A stretch of DNA of 64,000 nt from Trichostrongylus colubriformis. Its lineage: Eukaryota; Nematoda; Chromadorea; Rhabditida; Trichostrongylidae. The DNA lies in the NCBI GenBank assembly GCA_963978905.1, contig OZ022259.1, positions 55,260,727 through 55,324,726 on the forward strand. Reading direction: 5' to 3'. Below are positions 1-11,484 of this stretch, piece after piece. Position numbers and translations under genes: made by a program. Below the pieces are notes generated by a model, which saw only the letters and a program-made list of their open reading frames with translations, was not told where the DNA came from and did not search any database. Positions within the stretch are counted from its first letter, which is position 1; the number at the start of each line of letters is the position of its first letter.

Positions 1-1731
1 CCAAAGTTATGGTTAGAATCCATAACCGCATATACATATTTTTGACCGCTACTGTATAAGCAGCTAACAAAAAACATATCATTATACGCTATCTGTGCTA
101 CATCACCCACATCGTTGAGTAACCTATATTAACATTATGTTATACGTGTGCTGCTTTTCATCAGTGCCGTGTGACGCGCGAGGTACATCGCACAGAGAGA
201 ACTCGTGTAAAATAATTTGATCACGAGTTTGAAAGCAAAAAACTAAGGTGAAAGCTAAATGCCTGTAACACAACACGACACATGATTTAATGCGGTCAGC
301 AAAGTCTCACATGAGCTCAACTGTTAAGACCACAGGGACGGTATCTCAGAAATGCTTCTGAGAAGGCTTCGCTAGCAGTGAAACCGTCTCAGCATCCCGC
401 GATTTGAGCTGCGCTCTTTCCCACCAGCTGTTGTTCGAAGGTTGCTCGGCGGCAATTTAAACGAGTTGCTATTGTACTAGCTTTTCGAACTCTGTACTGT
501 AGCGAAAAATGGGCTTTCCGGTTGTTTGCATGTTTCTATTCATGTATTGAATGTAGTGGAGTGATTCTGAAATGGATTAGGATCGTGGAATAACCGTGAA
601 CGATTCCTTCAATGGATTCTGATCGCATTATAGCTGACCGATACTCTATGATCCATTTTCTAACACCTGTCGCCTGCGAGAAACAGGGCTAGTAAACGTG
701 TGGGTTTTTGTGGATTTTTAGAAGAATGTCTTATATTAATTTCCAACTCCATTTACTTTTTTGCACAGACTCAAGGTTAAAGTTACCGAAATGGTCCAAT
801 TATACAGCTTGCATAATAATACCCACTATATGTAGGAGTAAGGCTACATTCAGGAGATAGTAGCAGGGATTCAACCTGTCTGGTGTCTAGCTTCCTACTT
901 CATTACTTATTGTTAGACTGGATGATACAGTTGATTGATAAGTTGTGTGTTACGTGTGATATGTAAGCTTCGCAGCGCTCGAAAGATTGAAAATAGATTC
1001 GTAAAGGGAATCGCACGTCCCTGCTTTGACTACGGCAAAACTTCGCATAGGTTAGTTTTGTATTGAGATCTTCCCGTTTTATTCACAACAACATTCTCTT
1101 TGTTTATTCTCTCAATTTCGACAAATCATATAAAATATGATAGAGCCTTTTTTTTCTACAAAACGGTACTATTCGCTTCCTTAATCCCTTCATTATTCGG
1201 GATTTTTGAAGCATAAAATGTAGTTCATGGGAGGTGAAAATAAGCAATTTTGGCACCTCCTGCGCTTAGCCCACCATTAACGTCAGAAAGTATGTACATA
1301 TATGCATCATGTACCTATACATAGCAAATCATCATCAAGCGATAAACTTTTTCACCTCTACAAAACAGTGCTACTTATTTCATGAATCACTCCTTTACTT
1401 TCAAAGATTAGAAATGGAGTGCTCACTAAGTAGAAATCTATTTTTTCCGCACTTTTCCTTCTTCGCTGATAATCGAATTTTTATAACCAAAAAAATCTGT
1501 ATCAAAAAAACCTTAATCGTAAAAACCAATTAATCGAGACGTATTATTTCCATTATATATCTCGACATAGGGAAGAGTACTGCCAGTTTTGTGTACTTCG
1601 ATGTGTCCAATGTGCAGATTTTTGCTTCCTGTGTACTCCATTTCCAGGCCAAAAAATATAAGCAAATGATTTAGAAAACCGGCAGTATTCTTTTGCAACC
1701 TGAAAAATCTCTATCGAATACATGTACATAC
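1..1731. other. No gene recognised
   Basis: AT-rich sequence with short open frames only. Bases 160-210 (CAGTGCCGTGTGACGCG) resemble 43055-43105 beside the mariner-like relic. Nothing else identified. Confidence 0.5.
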
Positions 1732-2407
1732 GGGGGTGCCAATAAAAAAAACTAAATTTTTCCTCCTCAGTTCGAGAGCACACTTCATACTATCACTGAA
1801 CTCCGTGATAGCCTTCTGCACGAACAGGATCGGGAGCTTATTCTAGTGAATATGATGTGCCACCTCAACGAGGCAAAAGCGGAGATTTCGTCGCCCTCGC
1901 TCAAGACCTCACTGAGGTCCGTTCACTGTGGGTACCTAGGGGGTTTCATATATTGGGTGACGTTCTTGAAACATTCCGTTTTTTTTCGAGTTTCCAGCGC
2001 CCTCGGTTTCCAAGAACCAGGACGTGCCGTTACCACTGTAACCCCTCCGCAGGCAGGTTTGAGGCACGAAAAATGATACTTCGGTAGCAACGTTGTCCAA
2101 GCAGCAAAGACTCTGTGACTCCCACCAACCGAAGGGACAAACTTCAGGAAGCTTCCCACAAAACCTACCACGGAACCCGGCTCCACTGTTTTAAGCGGAC
2201 CACGATGCCGTAGGTGTTGAAGCCACACTGCGCCGACTGAATGCTCCATATTTTTAGAAAGAACAACGTAGTGAGCCACAGCTCGTTCCTGCTTTTATTC
2301 GGGAATATTTTGCCCTAATACTTTTATCTCTTTCGTATCCCAATGTTTTGTGTACATGGCAGATCCTAGCCGTGAGCAAAATTCCTTTTTTTTTTTTGCC
2401 ACTCCTG
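1732..2407 (+). mobile_element. MITE, CAGGGGGTGCC family, copy 1
   Basis: A ~0.68-kb non-autonomous element with termini of the form GGGGGTGCCAATAAA and its complement, flanked by TAC/GTA. Internal sequence matches the copies at 39185-39925 (inverted) and 57975-58711 (direct). Termini and TA-rich flanks suggest a Tc1/mariner-type mobiliser. ORFs here are not conserved between copies. Confidence 0.8.
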
Positions 2408-2627
2408 TATGTATGTGTACGCTTTTTCCTCGATATTTGGCGAAGAAGAGTAAGAGTCGAAAACGCACACATATAAATATATACGCCTTGTTGAAAGACT
2501 AGAAAAATGTCGTAAACACTGAGAATAAAAGACGACATGAACTTACGAAATTTCATTGTGAGTGTGCTCACATATTCGTACTCTGCCGCGAATCGCAATT
2601 ATGACCGGGTGCTGCGGTCATACTTTA

Positions 2628-2862
2628 GGCCGCGGTCATACTTTGCGTTGTCTGTGGCAGGGCGTGGCCGCGTAACTTGCGTCTCCACACTGCCTCGTTG
2701 CCTGCGTCATCTCTGCACCTCCCCCGTGCCACTCTCTCTCACAGGCAGCGAGAGAGAGTGGCACGGGGGAGGTGCAGAGATGACGCAGGCAACGAGGCAG
2801 TGTGGAGACGCAAGATACGCGGCCACGCCCCGCCGCAGACAACGCAAAGTATGACCGCGGCC
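2628..2862. repeat. Near-perfect 235-bp palindrome
   Basis: Two ~113-bp arms (2628-2740 and 2750-2862), GC-rich with only a few mismatches, around a 9-base loop. The arm core (CTGCACCTCCCCCGTGCCAC) is related to GC-rich repeats at 10.98-11.07, 17.43-17.69 and 55.85-56.01 kb. Probably a foldback MITE. Confidence 0.85.
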
Positions 2863-3173
2863 TTACGTGTCTGCGTCAATTGATCGCGGCCTAACTAGCG
2901 CATGACGGACTAATCAACGCTTAACACTGCGCACATTTTGTGCCGCTTTAAATATCGAATGGCAATTAAGGACATCTCATTTCGGCTAGGAGATCATTTC
3001 AGAGTATTCCGAGACAAAGGACTAAGCTGAGAGACTCAGCTGCTTCCGAATGGTCAGACGTTCCGATCACTGAAATGGGACGATGAACGCCGTGTTTACA
3101 AGTGAGGATAAATTAATTTATAGAGCTCATTATGAGAATAGGTTAGTATATTTGTCCCATATCGTAATGTTGT

Positions 3174-3225
3174 GTTCATATTGTTACCGTAGTAGAGGAG
3201 TTCATATTGTTACCGTAGTAGAGGA
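3174..3225 (+). repeat. Exact 26-bp tandem duplication
   Basis: Two identical, directly adjacent 26-bp units (3174-3199 and 3200-3225) beginning GTTCATATTG. Confidence 0.9.
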
Positions 3226-3674
3226 CTGTTTTCAACGTATTTTTCTCTGCAGAGAGTTAAGATACAAGCATATACTATTCTGTTCGTACTTGTCGAGCGC
3301 TTATAATCTCACACATTTATGGAACCATTTTCAATTCGCCAGTATCTACAAGGTTTCAAAGAGTCTAAGAAAAGTAAACACACCTATTCCTTAGAAAACT
3401 TTTCAAGCCACCGAACCACTAGTTGGAAACAATCAAACAAGAATATATTAACATCAAACATTATATGAAAAGATAAAATGAAGAGTTTTCAGCAAATTTT
3501 ATGATTCGGTGAACCTTCGGTATGCCTTTCTAGAGGTACGTCCTTGTTATGACTGCCTTTGCATATTGAATGTTCGGTTTTTTTTTCTGAATAATACTGA
3601 AATCTTGCGTATCGCTGGGACGGCATTCCGCACAGGGGCGTGCGACTCTATGTGTGCGACTTAAGGCTATGTAT

Positions 3675-4693
3675 TAGGTCATTCCATAAGTAGTGTCGTT
3701 TTTTTCCAAGCAAAAATTTTTGCCATAAAATCACAAGTTTTGCAACATGTCACATATTATTCGAAAGTGAATTTTCTGCTCTACAAAATATTATCTTCGG
3801 TTTTTGAGTTTGTTAGAATAGCGCCGACATTTAGGCTGTCGGCGAAGGAGGTCCAGCAGACAAAAATTGGCGCAACCGGCAATCAATTAAAACACTAGAT
3901 TTTACTTGAAGAGAACTAACCAATCATGTATTCCGTACTTAACCCCAACCTCTCCTGCAAGTTCCGCCAGTCGTTTGCTCAAGAAGCCACGTCGCTCTTT
4001 TTCCACATTCAGTTTTTCCGCCACAGCTCGGTGATTTTAGACGATTTCTTCGAACATGGCAAGAAAATTTTCTCAACCATCAGTTGAAAGAGTGGTGAAA
4101 TGTTAAGAAGAGGTAGTGAGTAGAAACAGGGAAATACTACTGACCGGATTCCTTAACTTTCTCATGGAAAAAATAAAATGTGAAAAATGTCAACTGGACT
4201 TCTATCACATGATATCAAAACTCAATCCGAATCGCAGCCAAAACAAACTAGAAAGGTGTTTTCGATACAGCAGAAAAAGTTCTTCGAATTCCTAAACAAG
4301 GAGTTTGAAAGAAAAAAATTCATTTTGAATAAGTGTGGGTGCTTTCGAAAAAGAGATTTTAGAAAAAGAACGACACGACTTCTTGATCAACTAAATATTG
4401 GAAATTGTAGAGGAGGTCAGGACCAAGTACGGAACACATAATTGGTTAGTTTTTCTCAAGTGAAATATAGTGTTTCAATTGATTGCCGATTTGGCCAATT
4501 TTTGTCGGCTGGACCTACCTCTTCGTCAGCCCAAATGTTGGCCCCATTCTGATGAAATCGGAAACTAAACACGTCATTTTGTAGAGCACGAAAACCTCTT
4601 CCTAATGATATGTGATATGCAGCAAAAACTTGTGATTTCATAGGAAAATTTTATGCTTGAAAAAAAAAAGACATTACTCATGGAATGACCCAA
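3675..4693. mobile_element. Mariner-like element with long terminal inverted repeats
   Basis: Ends are TAGGTCATTCCATAAGTA and its complement, and similarity of the two ends extends about 250 bp inward. An internal 84-residue ORF (4187-4441, +) is Lys/Arg-rich, but no catalytic motif is visible. Related single termini occur at 28627 and 34137-34155. Confidence 0.75.
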
Positions 4694-6109
4694 TGGTTAG
4701 GTCCGAAGGCGATCGCCATGTCCTGCGTCTTATTTGAGCGTAGTGACTATTGCTCCCCACGACTTACGACACCTCTAGCTCGCACGCACCGCGTCTCACG
4801 TTGCGGTGCGAGATCCTGTCCTAAGGTAACTTACCCGAATCTTCCTGTCGCTCAAGACGTCATATGAAAAGGTAAAATAAAGAGGTTTCAGCAAATCTTA
4901 TCACAATGATCCATGGCCATGGGATTGTACCATAACCATAATGCATTATCTAAAGTGGATGCTCAGTTGCTGCTACGACGATGGAGTGCAAATAAATCCA
5001 ATGGAAGTTACAGTACGTTCAAGGTACGACAAGTGTCGTTCTTTTACAATAGAACGCATTTTTCAAGAGAAAGAAAACCAGAATCTCAAAAATGGGGAGA
5101 TCCACCAGAAAATTTGCACCTGGGAGGGGAGAGTACCAAATGATGATAGACCGCATCTATGTCCACGTTTTCTTCCCCTGTGAGGTATAACATCCGCGTC
5201 CGAGATGCACATACAGGGTGTCCCAAAATCATGGGCGTCAATGCATAGCAATATCTTGTTATCGTCAATAGACTGAATGAAAAACAACCCAGTCACAACT
5301 TTACTCATCACTTGTGTAGCAAGGCACAGCAGTCATATCATAGGTTGTCCTGCTCCAGCAGAAATACGAGCGCAGGATCTTTCCATCACTCCACCGCCCT
5401 TGACAAACAAGTTTTTCCAGACATTTTTTCACAAATCCTTCCCAGGGCTACCTTATGTGACACCATATTAGGATGACTATTGTCTAGCATCACGTTACAA
5501 GAGGATTGCAAGAGACGAAAACTCGACTGCTTTATTTACCTGTTCATTGGTGGGATTGGAACTAATACACGGCTGTTCCCTCAATCTTTCCATGAACTCC
5601 AAGTGAAGTGCTGATTATTCATTACTTGACTGAAACGACCGCCAAGGGCTGAAGCGATTACTCCAAAGTTACTGATACCGATGAGGATGAAGAAGGCGAA
5701 GGTATATGGATTAAACCTCTTTTATGAATGAGCTCTGCTTGGTTTATAAGTAAATAGCAATGAGACCAACCTCTGACAGGGTAAAATGATATGGCTGTCT
5801 GTCCTTTCTTATTATCCTCGCACACCAATGGCGTGAATTGAAGTATGGTTCATTTTTCCTAATCGTGGACGGCGATAACGGTATGTCCCTGCTTCTTCAG
5901 TACTATTTCAGTGCGGTGTGATCGCTGCACTCTAGCCTTTATACTGCTTCAACCCTAGTCTTTTCGTGGTGTTCCTTCACTGCCATCGGAATTCAGTCAT
6001 TTCGTTGCGGCTTGTACTTCTCTATTGACCGGTTTTTCAAACAGTTACACTTCACTGGGCGCCTCATACCTGTATGGGTAAGAACCTAGGTCAACAAACG
6101 TTATCAATT
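4694..6109. other. Unassigned, repeat-like
   Basis: 4861-4901 duplicates 3463-3503 in the same orientation (GAAAAGRTAAAATRAAGAG). Bases near 4710-4800 resemble 44375-44460. No gene seen. Confidence 0.4.
5213..5240 (+). repeat. Possible mariner terminus
   Basis: TACAGGGTGTCCCAAAATCA resembles a mariner-type end with TA flank. No partner end was found nearby. Confidence 0.35.
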
Positions 6110-6510
6110 CGGATCACCCACTAGGAATGTCACGCTCACTCTGCCAGACACCACTGAGTGTCGACACTCCAGCATCAGTCTGAGAGCCGAAGCGGATTTG
6201 ACGACGCTTGCCTTCTAACGGACTTATCGAATCTTATCAACCATTACCAATTTGGATCACCCACCATAAATGTCGCCGTCCCACCCTGTCGGACTTCTAT
6301 GAGTGTCGGAGCTCCAGAATTTATCCGAAAGGAGAGACTGTTTTGATAGCATTCGCTTTTTGAAGCCTTATAAGTGTCACCGCTCTAAGATCATCGAAAG
6401 GCAAAAATTTTTAACGACATTCGCCTTTCCAGGCTCATTGTCATTCCTAATCAGCTGCTACCGCCTTCGGTCCACCGCCGTTAGGGTCCCCTTTCACTCC
6501 GCTAACACCT
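6110..6510 (-). repeat. ~145-bp repeat units at the 3' end of the RTE element
   Basis: Reads on the minus strand directly after the RTE stop. Landmark GACACTCA spacing is about 145 bp, and units match the seven-unit array at 60.13-61.22 kb. Confidence 0.75.
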
Positions 6511-6513
6511 GTA

Positions 6514-8709
6514 TCATCTGTCGTCCCGTTGCTCATCGAGGGCTTCGAGCGGGCGCCAGCAATGTCTCCATTCGTCCCTGTCGCGAACCGAAGCAGTACA
6601 GTAAACCTTTGTGGCTCCAGAGACACGAATCATCTCGTTCCCATCGCGAAGAACTTTCGTGAAAAAGTCTGATGGCCGACGGTTGTCCAGGTGTTCGTTT
6701 GGCGTCCCGAGGGATCCAGTCGGTAACCGCTCTGGTCCAACGGTCATGGCGATATCGCATGACGTGTCCGGCCCATCTAATTTCGATTCCTTGGAAAATG
6801 AGTTCGGAGCTCCGGATTCCCTTGTGCACTTGCGTGAATCGGGATACTTCGAGCATCGTCCTTTCGATGGCCCAGTAGATGAGGCCGACCGCATGCTGCT
6901 GCTGCTGCTTGCGTGGTGGGGTCTAAGTCGCTGAGCCGTATGTTAGGGCAGGAAGGACAGCGGAATCAAAGAAATGGGCGCAAAGCCGGATGTTCCTCGT
7001 CCTATTCACCACATCCTCGATGGTCTTAAAGGCACAGTTCACGATAATATGAGCACCTTGGTTCCATCAGCGAGTAGATAGCCCTTTCCACAAGGGTAAA
7101 GCGTGTGCCATCATCACGGCGCGAGGGTGGGTGCTTAAGACGTAAGGAACATGTACATAAGCTGACGGCCACCGTCTCAAGATGGCCCACACCCATCTTC
7201 GATTCAACCAGCTGGTAAGCGGTGGCTCTTACGTGTGTGAGAGGCATGATATCGACCGCGATAAGAAATGATAGGAAGCACTCCCGTTGTAAAAACAACC
7301 TTATCGGATATTATCACGTAAAAACTTGCCCAAGTATTACATGCCTTTAAGCTGCAAACTCGTCGAATCCAAAGGTTAGAAACACTTCATTTTCAAGGTT
7401 TTCGAAAAGTTTCGCCGTTTCTTCTTCACACTTGTGTACCTTAGCACTCCCAGAGTCTTTATGGAGCGCGACGAGGCAAGAAAATTATCGTGAATTGTGC
7501 CTTTAAAGGCTCCCCTGCCGCTCTTTACGCTCTGGTGTCGAGTCGTTCATCATAAGGACTCAGGCAACCTAGACACACATAGCTGAAGCATTCAGTGATG
7601 TTCGTTCCGATGAGCGCAAATGGGGCATCAGGAACCAATCCGTTTCCCATGAACATAGTCTTTGTCAGGTTCAGCTGCAGTTCGATTTTTCCACACTCGC
7701 AGTTGAAATCGGATAACATCCGCTCCGCTTGCTGGATTGTCGGTGTTATCAGCACAATGTCGTCAGCGAAGCGTAGGTAGTGTAGATGCCGGCTATAGAC
7801 CTTCACCCATGCCTTCTCATTCCAATTGACGCCTAACTTTCTCAATAGCGGCGCTGAAATGTTTAGGCTAGATGGTGTCGCCTTGTCGAACCCTTGTCTT
7901 TACGTCGATAACTATTTTCTTATAAGATGGTAACATCCTGGTCGTGCTGTAGAGCTCGCGAAGTAGTCTTATGTACTGAGTAGGCACACTCTAGTTTCCC
8001 AGGACTCTGATAACCGCATCTGTCTCAGCAGAGTCCAAGGCTTTCTTCAAATCGATGAATGTGGAGGTAACGGCATCATGTGCTCTCGCGACATCTCTGT
8101 GAGCATAGTGACCGTCCGTGTGGATGTGTTCGACTGTACCGCACCCTCTCCGAAACCCTGCTTGCTCGCGTTTCTGTCCTTCGTCTAAAGTTCTACCGAT
8201 CCTATTCAAGATGACACGAGTGAAGAGCTTGTAGACTGCAAACAGCAGGTAGATTTGAAAATAATTGACAGTGTCTTTGGATCTCCCTTTTTACACACCA
8301 ACACAGTCCTGCTGCTTTTCTACGAAGTGGGTACCTTGCATTCCGACAAGTAGCGTGTGAAGAGTCGGGTCCGTGCTTTGACGACAACTTGCGGGAGATT
8401 CTTCAGATGTATTGGTTCGATTCTGACGGGACCGGGTGTTGTACCATTCTTCACCGACGGAATGGTGTGAGAGAGCCTATGGACTCGTTCAAATGGGGAC
8501 TTGGTGTTCCTGACAGGCCGAGCAGGGCTTGCCGATCTCCGAACCGTGGATGAAGGACACTCGAGGCTTACGGCTTCAGTTGAAGTGTAGAAAACGCTAT
8601 GGGTTTCGCAAAATTGAATGGAGCCTCCAGCGCCGACTGTCAAACTGAAATTGGTTGGTTTGGGCGGCTTACTGACACTCGCGTTTGTTAGGTGGGCGGG
8701 CAGTGACAA
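6514..8709 (-). mobile_element. RTE-type non-LTR retrotransposon, broken
   Basis: Minus-strand fragments carry reverse transcriptase hallmarks: EQAGFRRG followed by a region rich in HIHT, FIDLKKALDS, and LRFADDIVLITP (FADD active site near 7759-7770). The C-terminal part reads RWAGHVMRY and RAVTDWIPRD before ending near 6514. Stops and frame changes show it is dead. The 5' part with endonuclease is not recognisable past about 8.7 kb, so it is 5'-truncated or too decayed. It is split by the TTAA-flanked element at 7030-7502. Confidence 0.85.
7030..7502. mobile_element. 473-bp TTAA-flanked MITE inside the RTE element
   Basis: Ends AGGCACAGTTCACGATAAT and AGGCACAATTCACGATAAT form a ~20-bp inverted repeat with one mismatch. 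Both sides carry TTAA (7026-7029, 7503-7506). Removing the element and one TTAA restores the retrotransposon frame (GAFKTIEDVVNRTRN), which proves an insertion. TTAA targeting is typical of the piggyBac superfamily. No ORF of its own. Confidence 0.9.
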
Positions 8710-9139
8710 GTTGAAAAATTATGGCATTGAGCGGATCACTTACTGAGCCCATGACCTCGGTGTTCGTGAGGTAGGCGAGCATGCAATACTTCGGTCTCGC
8801 TGCTGGTGCGCGCTGGCCGCTACGCGCTTATCTAATAAGGGAATTCGAGACGTTTCAAAAAGGCGATTGAGCCATTCGCAGCCATATGATGAGCTAAAAG
8901 TCATGTAGTCCGCGCTCGACCTTCAAAGTGAGAACAAGTAACAAGAGCGAGTAAATACCTTAGCAAGCGTAACCAAAGGACGCTAGCTTGACGGGTCGAT
9001 AGCAGAACGCTAACACCCGTCAGTGTTATGTGTAAGGGGACTGAAACATCAATGTTGGGTGGTCGAAATTGATGATATGTATTGGACAAGAATTAAAGGC
9101 GCTAGTCAGTCAGTTTTCGAACAAATCCTGAGGCCATTT

Positions 9140-9310
9140 GGATCGATGGAAATACGTGGCAAAGAACGTGGATATTCTTGGTGAGTGGTAGGAAGATAAT
9201 GGCTTGCCTTCGCAAGTCGGCATAGGTACCACTCCCCATTGTGCGTCTCAAGACACGCGCGCGGGAATTCGAACTAGCAGTAGCCACGGACACGCTAGCT
9301 CTTTACTTTT
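9140..9310 (-). repeat. Possible tRNA-derived SINE head
   Basis: On the minus strand a TAGCGTGTCCG box-A-like motif is followed by AGTTCGAATTCCC, a good box B. Downstream sequence does not fold as a full tRNA, so a SINE or tRNA relic is likelier than a gene. Confidence 0.35.
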
Positions 9311-9393
9311 CTCGTAAGCAGTCGGTGCCAGTGGTACTCATGTACCAGAAAGTGGAGTCAATTCTTTTTTCTTCAGTCGCTGCTACTTGATTC

Positions 9394-9720
9394 TTGCTGA
9401 CACTTTGCAACTATTTCGTAATTCGAGAAGAGTTGTTTTCAGTGTGTACAACAGTGGCTGATGTTGTATGGCCACCGTTTGATACAACACAATTTTTGTG
9501 CCTGTGGCAAGCCCTTGTCCTGCTGTTGGTCACGGAAATTCAGATCGTGTTCTGGTATTCCCGTTGTGAAATATTAGGGGTTGAGAACAGCGCGTTCACA
9601 ATTTCATGCTTCGTGTATGAGCTTGCGCAAATTTGCGTATTTGCAGATTCGTTCACCGTCCTCATAACGATACGCAGGCACAGCTCCGAAACTCTCGGTC
9701 ATTGTCAAGTTCTTAGCTGA
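9394..9720 (+). CDS. Hypothetical ORF, 108 codons, two hydrophobic segments
   Basis: Open reading frame with hydrophobic stretches near residues 34-56 and 68-95, ending at TGA. No family recognised, no clear splice context, and the first codon may not be the true start. It could be a chance frame in T-rich DNA. Confidence 0.2.
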   Translation: MLTLCNYFVIREELFSVCTTVADVVWPPFDTTQFLCLWQALVLLLVTEIQIVFWYSRCEILGVENSAFTISCFVYELAQICVFADSFTVLITIRRHSSETLGHCQVLS

Positions 9721-10079
9721 TCACTCGTTCTTTAGTCGTACCCATCGCAGCCATCGCCAACTTCATCAGTGGAGAAAATATCTTACGATATACACATAAT
9801 CTGCTGCGCATGTATGTATGTGTCTGTCTGTTCGTCCCGAATTTCATATCATAAGAATTTCACAGCTGAAGTGGGGGATTGGCTAGTGAACATTAATGGT
9901 TGGTCACCGCTACTGATGACAGCTGATAGCTGCTGATGAGGAGCGTCAGAAGAGGATGTTCATCAAACTGCTGTGAGTTCCGGGGAGACAGTGAAGCTGT
10001 GTCCTTTACAAATGATGTGTGATTTGAATTGGTAACTTTTATAGTGGCGGAACATGATCATGTGGTAACGGCTGATAAG

Positions 10080-10432
10080 CAGTAGGAATACCTGTCACAA
10101 AATCTTTTCAGCCTTCATGTTGACCATAGAGCGTTGACCTGGATGGGCAATTTCGGCTCACGGTACACGATTTTAGTTCGGCAGTTGCACTCACGACGAC
10201 TTGCCAAGACGTCGAGTGCGAGTTCATTGGATATTTTCCATCTTAAACGTATTTTTTCAAACTTTTCCGCTTCTTCTGGTGTTTCGTTTGTGCATCATCA
10301 TCATGGTTTAAATCAATTCCACCTTATCTGTCTGTTCGGCAGGCAATTCGGCCACTGAGCTGCAGTTCGAGGCCAAGCGCGCTAGGATCGCAGTAGGGCC
10401 CCATCGGTGCGTTTTTCAACGCGACTTTCGCT
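10080..10432 (+). repeat. Dispersed exon-plus-intron-like repeat, copy 1
   Basis: Shares an intron-like T-rich stretch, a CAG boundary and a following segment (CTGCAGTTCGAGG... GCGCGCTAGGATCG) with 16680-17330 (inverted). The terminal block is shared with 56830-56910. In two copies the block reads LQFEAKRARIA or close. Confidence 0.6.
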
Positions 10433-10974
10433 TAACATTATCTTTGTTGTGTTGAAATGTTCGCTTTCAAAAAATAGCATTTCTAAAAACGCTTTCCTTC
10501 TTTGCCCCTCCCCTTCCCGTTGTCTTTGAGTAGTAAATGCCGCTGAATTCCGCACTTCCCGCTCAAAAACCTTACACAAAATACACAGGACTTATAAAAG
10601 GTGGGACAGAGACATCAGTAATGGGGAATCCAAAATGACAGCAACTGATGAAGTCTGATAAGGGTAACTGGAAGGCGAATGTATTGGGGTTCAACCCTAA
10701 AAGTGTGACACAATACAATCGAGAGAGCGTTGACTCTCGTTATTGTCATTGTCGGTATAGGGGTTGATACAGGTGTGTACCGTTACGTCTAAAATTCGCG
10801 TCGCGGCGTCGCACGCATGAAGGTACGACAGCACGACTAGCCACAGTCGTTGGGGAGTTCCGCTCAGGACGCCGCAACCTGATACCATAGGGGACCTCCA
10901 ATGAAATTACTGTTTCTCAGTGGATCTTGTGAAAACTTCGGTGATGAGGGGATGGGTTAGACTGGTGTGTACCT

Positions 10975-11075
10975 TGCCCTAAAAGGTACCTCTTTGCCTC
11001 TGGTGTGTACCTCTTTGCGTCTCCGCATATGGCGCCCTACGTCGTCTCTGCACATCCCCCGTGACACTCCGCCTA
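10975..11075. repeat. GC-rich repeat fragment
   Basis: Contains GTCTCTGCACATCCCCCGTG, related to the palindrome arms at 2628-2862. Confidence 0.45.
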
Positions 11076-11408
11076 TTTTGATTGGCGAATGTCGTCCTTC
11101 ATAAGTACATAATTTCATGATGCAGTGGTAGCGTGCGATAGCCATTCTGGTTACCTAGTGAGCCGCACTGTTACGCGTTTCAAAGTGTCTTGCCCTATAC
11201 GAGAGTTATATTCGGAGCACAGTAGTTGCGCAATCAATATGGGCGGCGGTTAATAATAAGGTTTATTTGATTGATAGGTTATTCGTAAAACACACAGAAA
11301 ATGTCAGCAACATGGAACTGAAGAATGCAAATTCTCACGAGAACCGTTTTCAGGTTATATCCGATACAAGCAAATTCCAAAATACTACCGAAAACTCTGA
11401 TGTGGAGC

Positions 11409-11484
11409 ATGACATCTGTCGGCTGGGTTACCTCATTTTCCGTCGTTTTGACCCTTTTGTGCTTATTTTTCCAACGAGCATCAG
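11409..11484 (+). CDS. Lectin/vWA gene exon 1: signal peptide
   Basis: Starts at ATG 11409 and encodes 25 residues with a long hydrophobic core (FSVVLTLLCLFF), ending in phase 1 at a GTAATC donor. An in-frame upstream Met exists, but this start gives the best signal peptide. Confidence 0.7.

Noticed and set aside
1846..2279. ORFs up to 118 residues
   Set aside because: They fall in a MITE and are not conserved in its other two copies.
2537..2883. Overlapping ORFs of 68-105 residues on both strands
   Set aside because: They lie in the GC-rich palindrome and read the same sequence on both strands.
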